Source: JAIWNK01 sp964453115 (GTDB lineage Bacteria; Chloroflexota; Anaerolineae; Anaerolineales; Anaerolineaceae). From it: 11,237 nucleotides of DNA. Below the pieces are notes generated by a model, which saw nothing but the letters and a program-made list of their open reading frames with translations, was not told the origin of the DNA and ran no database searches. The translations under genes were made by a program, and so were the position numbers. The stretch is from assembly GCA_964453115.1 (NCBI GenBank), contig CAYVRT010000054.1, positions 1 through 11,237 of the forward strand, in the 5' to 3' direction. Shown in pieces: positions 5,600 to 11,237 of the stretch. The first letter of the stretch is position 1; every line of letters starts with the position of its first letter.

Positions 5600-7936
5600 C
5601 TAATCTCGCTCCAGAAAACCGATCGCCTGGCCTTCGTCATCGTCCATCACGATCCGCATGTGCGCATTCGCCCGATAATCGCTCACCCGCACCAGCCGCA
5701 GCGCCCCGGCAATCTCCGCCCCGAGGCTGATGAACTGCTCTTTGCGATCCGGCATTTCGTAGAAGAAGCGCCGCTCAAAACGGTTTTGCGTGTCATCCAG
5801 GTAGATGGCGAGCGGGTAAATTTGCGCTTCCAGCAAGTCCTGGAAGAAGTGTGTCCCGAGTGATGGCTCGGGCGGCAGGCCAATCCCTTCCCCGGCCAGC
5901 TCAATCAGCGCATGGGCGTTGTAGATGTCGCCATAATCAATCGAGACGCCCAAATCCGGGTTGGATGACCCCCAGCGCCCCGGCCCAAAGCAGACGAAGT
6001 GTTGCCCCTTCAGCGCCGCATTCAACCGACCAATGGCCCGCACCAGGTCTGAGCGCAGCGCCGGTGTGCTGAGCGCAAAATACGCTTCTGGCGGCACAAA
6101 CAGGGCATAGTCCACCCGTTCGATATGGCCGCGCGGCACCACAAACCGGGTCGAGAACAGAATGTCATCCTTGCCCAGGTCGTTGGGCAGCCGCCCTTCG
6201 GCGGCCTGAATTTGGCTTTGCGGGCGGCATTGCAGCACGGCAATGCACAGCCTGGGGCGCGGCGTATCCAGTGCACTCAGCTGCACGGTGAATTCCATGT
6301 CCAGCGGGCCATGATAGGCCTGCTCCAGCAGGCGCAGGATGCTGCGCATCCGCCCGGCAAATGGCGTGCGGGTCAGAAACTGGTCAAAGGTCAGCACCAG
6401 GTTCTTCATATCCTGGGCCGAAACGCGCGTGCGCAAGGTGGAAAAATCGCCCTCTTCGTAGCGTTGCGCCAGGTAGCGCAGGGGTGGGTAATCGGGCGTC
6501 AGCACTTCGCTGATTGGCAGGGTTTCGAAGCTGTTCTTTTCCAGGTCCAGCACATCCACAAATTGTTGTGAATAGCGCTGAATTTGTTTCGGGGCGTTGG
6601 AGGGGCGCAGGGTGGGGTGACTGAGCGCAACCAGGCGCGGGTAATCGTTGCCGACCCGGTCTACGGCCCGGGTTCCCAGCCCCCACACCAGGCGCACAAA
6701 GCCATCCTCGCGGCGGATTTGTGGCGCCCAGCGGTACAGGTTGCGGCTGAAGGCCACCCCGGCGGCATGGGGCAAAAAGTAGCGCCCGAACTGCCCGCCC
6801 TGCACAATTTGCAGCAGCAGCCCCATCCGCTCGTCGTAATCTTGCAGGCCGCGGCTGCGCCGGTAGAGGAGCGCATTCGGGTTGAGGGTGGAGGCATATA
6901 CCCGGGCAATTGCCCGCTGCAGGGCGCTCAGGTTCTCTTCCAGGCTGCCCTGATTGGGGCAGAAGACGCTTTCATATTTGCCGGGGAAGGCGGTGCCGAA
7001 ACTATCTTCCAGCAGGCTGGAAGAGCGCACAATGAGCGGTTTGTTGCCCAGCTTGCCAAGCAGGTCGCGCAGCTGTTCGCTGATATCAATCGCAAACCGG
7101 CCGCGCTCAAAATCCTGCAAAATTTGTGGATATTCGGCGCGCATTTCTGGCTCGGTTTTGTATTTCTGGTCGTTCCAGTGGAAGAGTTCGTTCATTGCCA
7201 TGAAGGCATACATCTCATCCGAGCCAATGTAGTACGATTCGGGCTTCTTCAGGCAGCCGCGCAGCTCTTCGTCGGCCTGCGTCATCAGGATGCGGTAGGC
7301 AAGCAACATGCCGGCCGCCTTGCCGCCAATCCGTCCATGTCCAATTTTGCGTTGCCGAATGTCGGCCAGGTCATCCAGGGTGAACCATTCTTTGGCGATG
7401 TGAATGTAGGGCAATTGATCGCTGATGAGCGAGCGGATGAGGACGACGCGCAGTTCGTGCAGGCGCGCTTCGTAGCGCTCGCGCTGTCCGGGGGGCATGT
7501 TTTGAATTTGGAGCGCCTGTTTCAGCACCTGTTCAATGGATTGCTGCTCGGGGTTGTGACCATAGAGCACTTCCTGGAAGCTGACGCCTTTTTCGGCCAG
7601 CACTTCGTTGATGATCTGTTGCAGGCGCTCAAAGGTGAAGTGTTCAATGAAGTAGACATCGGTCAACAGGTCGCGGACGTGCTGCTGCCGCACCTCCCAA
7701 ATTTCACCGGCCTCTTCGAAATAGGGGTCGTGCAGGCCTTCGTTTTGCTGGGTTTTGATCGAGATGGTCTTGACCTCACATTCGAAGGCCTCGCGGGTCA
7801 TGTACCCGCCATCGTAGAGGGCGCGCCGCATTCGCCGCCGGATGCGCTCGCTCAGGATCGGGTATTGTGCCAGCGCCAGGTAGACGCGCGCCAAGACCTC
7901 GTTTGAAATCAGGGCAAGCGAGGCAGTCAGGCTCAT
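5600..7936 (-). CDS. PEP-synthase-like ATP-grasp protein lacking phosphotransfer domains
   Basis: A 778-residue soluble protein. Residues about 200-575 match the ATP-binding domain of PEP synthase and pyruvate phosphate dikinase: GRIGGKAAGM (201-210), IVRSSSLLEDSFGTAFPGKYESV (302-324), WGLGTRAVDR (418-427), and MEF followed by LQCRP (547-572). True PEP synthases then have a swivelling phosphohistidine domain and a PEP-binding TIM barrel; neither is seen. Instead residues about 590-778 hold another conserved module with FGPGRWGSSNPDLGVSIDYGDIYNA (650-674) and GTHFFQDL (694-701). The first 200 residues are mostly charged and helical. It therefore cannot carry out the normal PEP synthase reaction; it may transfer phosphate or nucleotide to an unknown substrate. 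The start is ATG 7936 with GGAGG five bases upstream. It follows dnaN by 37 bases on the same strand and is probably cotranscribed. Confidence 0.82.
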   Translation of the reverse strand: MSLTASLALISNEVLARVYLALAQYPILSERIRRRMRRALYDGGYMTREAFECEVKTISIKTQQNEGLHDPYFEEAGEIWEVRQQHVRDLLTDVYFIEHFTFERLQQIINEVLAEKGVSFQEVLYGHNPEQQSIEQVLKQALQIQNMPPGQRERYEARLHELRVVLIRSLISDQLPYIHIAKEWFTLDDLADIRQRKIGHGRIGGKAAGMLLAYRILMTQADEELRGCLKKPESYYIGSDEMYAFMAMNELFHWNDQKYKTEPEMRAEYPQILQDFERGRFAIDISEQLRDLLGKLGNKPLIVRSSSLLEDSFGTAFPGKYESVFCPNQGSLEENLSALQRAIARVYASTLNPNALLYRRSRGLQDYDERMGLLLQIVQGGQFGRYFLPHAAGVAFSRNLYRWAPQIRREDGFVRLVWGLGTRAVDRVGNDYPRLVALSHPTLRPSNAPKQIQRYSQQFVDVLDLEKNSFETLPISEVLTPDYPPLRYLAQRYEEGDFSTLRTRVSAQDMKNLVLTFDQFLTRTPFAGRMRSILRLLEQAYHGPLDMEFTVQLSALDTPRPRLCIAVLQCRPQSQIQAAEGRLPNDLGKDDILFSTRFVVPRGHIERVDYALFVPPEAYFALSTPALRSDLVRAIGRLNAALKGQHFVCFGPGRWGSSNPDLGVSIDYGDIYNAHALIELAGEGIGLPPEPSLGTHFFQDLLEAQIYPLAIYLDDTQNRFERRFFYEMPDRKEQFISLGAEIAGALRLVRVSDYRANAHMRIVMDDDEGQAIGFLERD

Positions 7937-7973
7937 GGGGGCCTCCAGTCAAGGGTCAATTGTCAGGCGGGCA

Positions 7974-9101
7974 TTAGCCCAGGTGCATGGGCATGATGAC
8001 GTGGGTGAAGTTGTCGTCGCCAACTGGTTTGAGGATGGCCGGGGTGTTGTTGGCGTTCGTTTCCAGGACGACGCTCGGGGTGCGGATGACATCCAGCACT
8101 TCGCGCAGGAAGCGCACGTTGAAGGCAATCACCAGGCCGGGGCCTTCAATGTTGGCATCTACGCTCACTTCGCTGGCGCCGGTTTCTTCGGATTGGGCCG
8201 AGATTTCAACTTTGCCGGGCCGGTCGGGGTTGGGGGTGATGTTGAGGCGGATGACGTTGTTGCTTTCCCGGGCGATGATTTCGGCCTGTTTGCAGGCGTT
8301 GAAGAATTCACCTTTGGAGAGGACGGTGTGGGTCTTGAAGGAGCGGGGGATGATGGCGCGATAATCGGGGAAGTTGCCTTCGATCAGCAGGGAGACCAGC
8401 TCGGTGTTTTTGAGGTGGAAGATGACCTGACCGCGCTCGGCGGGGATGCTCATCACCAGGGTCTGGTCGCCATCGGTGGCAATGCGCGCCAGTTCGGTCA
8501 GGGCGCGCGCCGGCACGATGATGGAGATGGGCCGCTCGGTTGGGGCGGCCAGGTTGGCCTTGCGCACCGAAATGCGGAAGCCATCGGTTGCGGCCAGGGT
8601 CAGTTCGCTGCCGTTGACGCTCATCAACACGCCTTGCAGGACGGGCCGGGCATCATCGGAAGAGGCGGCAAATGCCACCTGTTGGATCATCTCTTTGAAT
8701 TCGGCCATGTTCAGTTCGATGCCGGTTTGCAGGTCGGGGACGGGGATGGGTGGGAATTCCTGAGCGTCAATGCCTTTGATGTCGGTTGAGTTGCTGCCGC
8801 AGCGCACGTTGACGGTTTGGGTGCGCAGGCTCAGGCTGAGGGTCATTGCATCGTTGGGCAGGGTGCCAACCAGGTCGGCAAAGGTGCGGGAGGGCAAGGT
8901 GATGGCGCCTTCTTCGGCAATTTGTGCCGGAATCCAGCAGGTGATGCCCAGGTCGAGGTTGGTTGCCGAGAGGCGCAGCCGCCCTTCGTCGGTGGCAATC
9001 AACACGTTTGCTAACACGGGCAAGGTGTTGCGTGGCGAAACGGCCCGCGCAACCAGCCCCAAGCCATGTGCCAGATTTTGTTGTGAAACGGTTACCTTCA
9101 T
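7974..9101 (-). CDS. dnaN: DNA polymerase III beta subunit (sliding clamp)
   Basis: A 375-residue processivity clamp, close to the usual length of about 366. It forms a ring dimer on DNA that tethers the replicative polymerase and recruits ligase, mismatch-repair and other partners. Family features run throughout: the N-terminal MKVTVSQQNLAHGLGLVARAVSPRNTLPVLANVLI with LRLSATNLDLGI, the mid-protein EFKEMIQQVAFAASSDDARPVLQGVLM followed by LTLAATDGFRISV, the third domain with ELVSLLIEGNFPDYRAIIP, and the C-terminal VIMPMHLG ending (MPM-L type). The start is ATG 9101 with AGAGG seven bases upstream. dnaN normally sits beside dnaA at or near oriC; here the upstream neighbour is a restriction system instead. 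A possible -10 (TATACT) lies about 40 bases upstream. Confidence 0.97.
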   Translation of the reverse strand: MKVTVSQQNLAHGLGLVARAVSPRNTLPVLANVLIATDEGRLRLSATNLDLGITCWIPAQIAEEGAITLPSRTFADLVGTLPNDAMTLSLSLRTQTVNVRCGSNSTDIKGIDAQEFPPIPVPDLQTGIELNMAEFKEMIQQVAFAASSDDARPVLQGVLMSVNGSELTLAATDGFRISVRKANLAAPTERPISIIVPARALTELARIATDGDQTLVMSIPAERGQVIFHLKNTELVSLLIEGNFPDYRAIIPRSFKTHTVLSKGEFFNACKQAEIIARESNNVIRLNITPNPDRPGKVEISAQSEETGASEVSVDANIEGPGLVIAFNVRFLREVLDVIRTPSVVLETNANNTPAILKPVGDDNFTHVIMPMHLG

Positions 9102-9142
9102 GTGCGGCCTCTGTCTCCCAGAAATAAGGATGATGATGTTAA

Positions 9143-9148
9143 AGTATA
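9143..9148 (-). promoter_or_regulatory. Probable -10 element of the dnaN promoter
   Basis: On the minus strand TATACT lies 42 bases upstream of the dnaN start codon, preceded by a T-rich stretch, but without a good -35 box at 16-18 bp. The 164-base gap upstream of dnaN (9102-9265) otherwise shows no gene, no clear terminator for the endonuclease gene, and no DnaA boxes. Confidence 0.4.
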
Positions 9149-9265
9149 CACCAAAAAAGCAAAAGCGGCAGTTTTTTCTAGTTGGAACACTGCTATTCTA
9201 TGCCTGGAATGGATGTTGGCAATTCTTGGATGAATTCTCTCGCCGCATTGAGATACGCTTTTGTC

Positions 9266-10051
9266 TTAAATAACTTCCTGAATAGTCGAATATAATCTTT
9301 GACGTGCATTTTGACGTAATCTGAATTTTGTGCCGTGATTGTGACCCGTCCGTGCATCAAAATCTATTAGCACATCTCCATTAACGATTGCCGTTAAGAA
9401 GTTATCCATACGAAAGTCGCGCAGAATTAATAAACGGGTGTAATGGAAAAATTCTTTATCTCCTTCCCTTTTTACTTCTGCTTGGACATAAAAGGTGTTT
9501 AGAAGCTTTGTTCCTGCCTTGTGCTCGAGATCATTAAATCCCCAATAGGGCTGTGGAATTAATTCGCCTAATCCAACACGTTTGTTGACAGCATCCAACC
9601 AATCTGAATGACGAGGGTGCACTTTGCTGGCATCAAAGGAAATTAAAATTTTTCGATTCGCCTTGTCAATTTGGACCATAAATCCCCTATCGCTTCTCTG
9701 TACTCCATGAATCGTTTGGCGAAAACTCATTTCATCGGACGGATATTTTGTTCCAGCAAGTTCATGTCTCCAGCCATATAGGGGAAGGAAAATATTGGGT
9801 ACAAATTTTAACGCTCTTGGAGATGGCTCCATGTGAAAGAGTGTGGTTAGGGAGGACGTTTCTGCTTTTTGGCATTTTAATTCCCACTCTGAGGCATTTG
9901 GAATCGGCAAATTGTTTTCTTGAATTCCTAAAAGATCTTCGAGGGTATTTCCTATACCACCATCGTTCCCCGGTCGAGCGTTGGGTATCCAGCCGCGATT
10001 CCTGATTTCTATTAATGCATTGATCAGCGATTCTTTGGTGTATGTTTTCAT
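9266..10051 (-). CDS. Type II restriction endonuclease, MvaI/BcnI family
   Basis: A 261-residue nuclease of the PD-(D/E)XK fold, resembling the MvaI/BcnI family, whose characterised members cut CCWGG (MvaI) or CCSGG (BcnI) as monomers. The recognisable core is near the N-terminus: R26-PGNDGGIGNTLEDLLG (to G42), ENN, then S54-E-W-E57-L-K59. E38, E57 and K59 are candidate catalytic residues. The rest is mixed alpha/beta with no membrane segment. The exact recognition site cannot be read from sequence alone. ATG 10051 is chosen because its ATGA overlaps the stop of the methyltransferase gene; an in-frame TTG at 10069 is the less likely alternative. The gene is AT-rich compared with dnaN next door, indicating transfer. 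Translating the methyltransferase first helps protect host DNA. Confidence 0.83.
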   Translation of the reverse strand: MKTYTKESLINALIEIRNRGWIPNARPGNDGGIGNTLEDLLGIQENNLPIPNASEWELKCQKAETSSLTTLFHMEPSPRALKFVPNIFLPLYGWRHELAGTKYPSDEMSFRQTIHGVQRSDRGFMVQIDKANRKILISFDASKVHPRHSDWLDAVNKRVGLGELIPQPYWGFNDLEHKAGTKLLNTFYVQAEVKREGDKEFFHYTRLLILRDFRMDNFLTAIVNGDVLIDFDARTGHNHGTKFRLRQNARQRLYSTIQEVI

Positions 10052-10980
10052 GATTCCGGTGGTTTCCAAAAATCAAGAAGATATTCAAAGGTGGTTCCCA
10101 TTGTTATGTAATTGCTCGGGTAGCCGAAAATGCCAATTTTGTTCACAATATTTGTTCTATCCCAGATAATCGTATTCCGAAGCTCATAACCGCGCTGACG
10201 TAGTTCATTAATCAATGCCACGTGAATGGTAATGCGCTCATTTTCCCACCACATGTCGGGGACATTAATTACACAATGTCCTTTTGGATGGAGTAAGGGC
10301 AGCAATTTTTCAAAAATATCTCCGATTGCTTTTGTGTACTCTTCCAAGGGCATGGTTCCAAGGTCTCTGGGATCTTGTGAATATTGTTCCACTTTGTTTA
10401 ATTGCTCGTTGTTTCGTTCTCGGCGCGACTTATTTTGTCGTTTTCTATTCAACAAGTTGGCATAGGGTGGAGAAGTCCATATCAGGCTGACCGAATTGCG
10501 TGCTACGTACTCAGGAATATGCAAAGCATCATCTTGAATTGCTACTTGTTGCGCATGGTTAAATAGATTATTGCTTGCTAATCTATTTGTGCATAATTCG
10601 ATGTATTTTTCTTGCAGGTCAAAACCAGCAGCATTCCGATTAAGGTCCTGAGCAGCTACAAGGGTAGTGCCACTTCCTACAAACGGATCCAAAACAAATT
10701 CGCCTTCGTGCGTGAAAAGGCTGATTACCTTTTTTGCCAAAGATACAGGGAAAGTAGCAGGATGCAAATTTTTGTCTCGAATATCTCTGCCTTCATAGAA
10801 AAATTGCCAAACACCAATTTGGCTTTTGAGCCATTCTTTGGCGGTTAAACAATTTAAGTGATTGGGCGGGCAAGTGCATGTGCGTTGCGTTCCAATAGCT
10901 AGCCTGGTCCGATAATTTGTTTCGGTTTCTCGAATTGAACGAGGTAAGACGCTTTCAGTGTGTGCAATATCGCTATTCAT
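10048..10980 (-). CDS. DNA amino-methyltransferase of the type II system (probably m4C)
   Basis: A 310-residue SAM-dependent methyltransferase that should protect the site cut by the downstream endonuclease. HPATFPVSLAKKVISLF (73-89) corresponds to motif X, VLDPFVGSGTTLVAA (96-110) to motif I for SAM binding, AAGFDLQEKYIEL (117-129) to motif II, and TSPPY (169-173) to catalytic motif IV. The SPPY form favours N4-cytosine methylation, as in MvaI-type systems, but N6-adenine is not excluded. Motif I precedes motif IV, the reverse of the common beta class. A CTC...C cluster (C35, C37, C44) near the N-terminus might bind metal. The start is ATG 10980 with GGAG about 13 bases upstream, a rather long spacing. 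Its stop overlaps the endonuclease start by 4 bp. Base composition is clearly AT-rich. Confidence 0.9.
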   Translation of the reverse strand: MNSDIAHTESVLPRSIRETETNYRTRLAIGTQRTCTCPPNHLNCLTAKEWLKSQIGVWQFFYEGRDIRDKNLHPATFPVSLAKKVISLFTHEGEFVLDPFVGSGTTLVAAQDLNRNAAGFDLQEKYIELCTNRLASNNLFNHAQQVAIQDDALHIPEYVARNSVSLIWTSPPYANLLNRKRQNKSRRERNNEQLNKVEQYSQDPRDLGTMPLEEYTKAIGDIFEKLLPLLHPKGHCVINVPDMWWENERITIHVALINELRQRGYELRNTIIWDRTNIVNKIGIFGYPSNYITMGTTFEYLLDFWKPPES

Positions 10981-11004
10981 ATCGTTTCGTTTTCTCCGAC
11001 TTTG

Positions 11005-11034
11005 ATTCTACTCTATATTGTCAGTGTTAGCCAA
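11005..11034 (-). promoter_or_regulatory. Weak candidate promoter of the restriction-modification operon
   Basis: On the minus strand TTGGCT (11029-11034) is separated by 18 bp from TAGAAT (11005-11010), and transcription would start about 18 bases before the methyltransferase ATG. The -35 match is only 3/6, so the assignment is tentative. Confidence 0.3.
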
Positions 11035-11095
11035 AAATTATTGGTGTAAAATTTCTCTTAAATCATGCTTAGAATCAGCGTCTTTGCCAAAAAGG

Positions 11096-11124
11096 TTGAG
11101 ATTAGAGGAGTTTTATTGTATACT
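11096..11124 (+). promoter_or_regulatory. Rightward sigma70-type promoter at right edge
   Basis: TTGAGA (11096-11101), a 17-bp spacer and TATACT (11119-11124), both 5/6 matches. Transcription would start near 11131 and run out of the window, divergent from the restriction-modification operon. The next 100 bases contain a short ORF (ATG 11151, 18 codons) and a possible later start at ATG 11223 with GGAG four bases upstream, but too little sequence remains to identify a gene. Confidence 0.55.
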
Positions 11125-11188
11125 GGAGGAGTGCACCTTAACAATTGCATAGTATGGGTGTGGGTAAAAGGCGATTTTGGTCTTGCGT

Positions 11189-11236
11189 ACCCCCCTGCCT
11201 TTTTGAGTGAAAACGGAGTGAAATGGGGCGGGGGGT
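11189..11236 (+). repeat. Imperfect C-run/G-run inverted repeat in the right-edge leader
   Basis: ACCCCCCTGCC can pair with GGCGGGGGGT, with one bulged T, around a loop of about 27 bases that contains two GAGTGAAA units 11 bases apart. It lies downstream of the rightward promoter and overlaps the candidate start at 11223, so it could fold the leader RNA. The right arm reaches the window edge and the structure may be incomplete. Confidence 0.35.
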
Positions 11237-11237
11237 G

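Noticed and set aside
6584..7906. Long 440-codon open frame on the plus strand, antisense to the ATP-grasp gene
   Set aside because: The minus-strand frame is longer, has a ribosome-binding site and clear family motifs; the antisense product has no recognisable domain and is a GC-rich shadow. Similar open frames lie opposite dnaN and the CPBP gene.
9083..9090. GTGAAAC half-site resembling half of parS at the start of dnaN
   Set aside because: The other half does not match; parS needs the full palindrome.
9404..9412. TTATCCATA, one mismatch from a DnaA box, and TGTGGATAT near 7125
   Set aside because: Each is single, lies inside a coding region and is not clustered with others or with an AT-rich unwinding region, so they do not mark oriC.
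1..11237. CRISPR array, tRNA, rRNA or insertion sequence
   Set aside because: I found no regularly spaced repeats, no cloverleaf-like or rRNA-like sequence, and no transposase or terminal inverted repeats, including around the restriction system.

Overview
The window looks like a chromosomal segment of a fairly GC-rich bacterium. Chloroflexota (Anaerolineae-like) is my best guess, from the style of the 4Fe-4S/DUF2202 operon and the PEP-synthase-like protein. This is inference from protein character; no rRNA or marker tree is available here. dnaN (7974-9101, minus) together with two perfect parS centromere sites (4832-4847 and 4872-4887) suggests the segment lies near the replication origin. 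I see no dnaA gene and no DnaA-box cluster.

Layout from left to right. (1) 1-2366: a minus-strand operon encodes a secreted ferritin-like DUF2202 protein, a membrane polyferredoxin of the NapH/YccM type, and a membrane-anchored companion protein. A strong terminator-like hairpin sits between the first two genes, so the redox genes are probably expressed by read-through. A good outward-facing promoter lies at the left edge. (2) 2367-4796: a plus-strand operon encodes a YtrA-type GntR repressor, a slipin (stomatin/SPFH) and a CPBP-family membrane protease. Its promoter carries four tandem 8-bp repeats, a likely operator. (3) 4797-4911: a small intergenic region holds both parS sites, one centred in a 34-bp perfect palindrome and the other overlapping the -35 of the next promoter. 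(4) 4912-5583: a MgtC/SapB-family membrane protein, apparently made from a nearly leaderless mRNA. (5) 5600-9101, minus strand: dnaN, followed after 37 bp by a 778-residue protein with a complete PEP-synthase-type ATP-grasp domain but no phosphohistidine or PEP-binding barrel. (6) 9266-10980, minus strand: a type II restriction-modification system of an amino-methyltransferase and an MvaI/BcnI-family endonuclease overlapping by 4 bp. It is markedly more AT-rich than its surroundings, so probably acquired, and it sits directly upstream of dnaN. (7) 10981-11237: an intergenic region with a good rightward promoter whose gene lies mostly or wholly outside the window.

The most notable points are the parS/mgtC promoter overlap, the dnaN-linked truncated PEP-synthase-like kinase, the slipin-CPBP protease pairing, the hairpin inside the DUF2202-ferredoxin operon, and the restriction system at the replication-gene locus.
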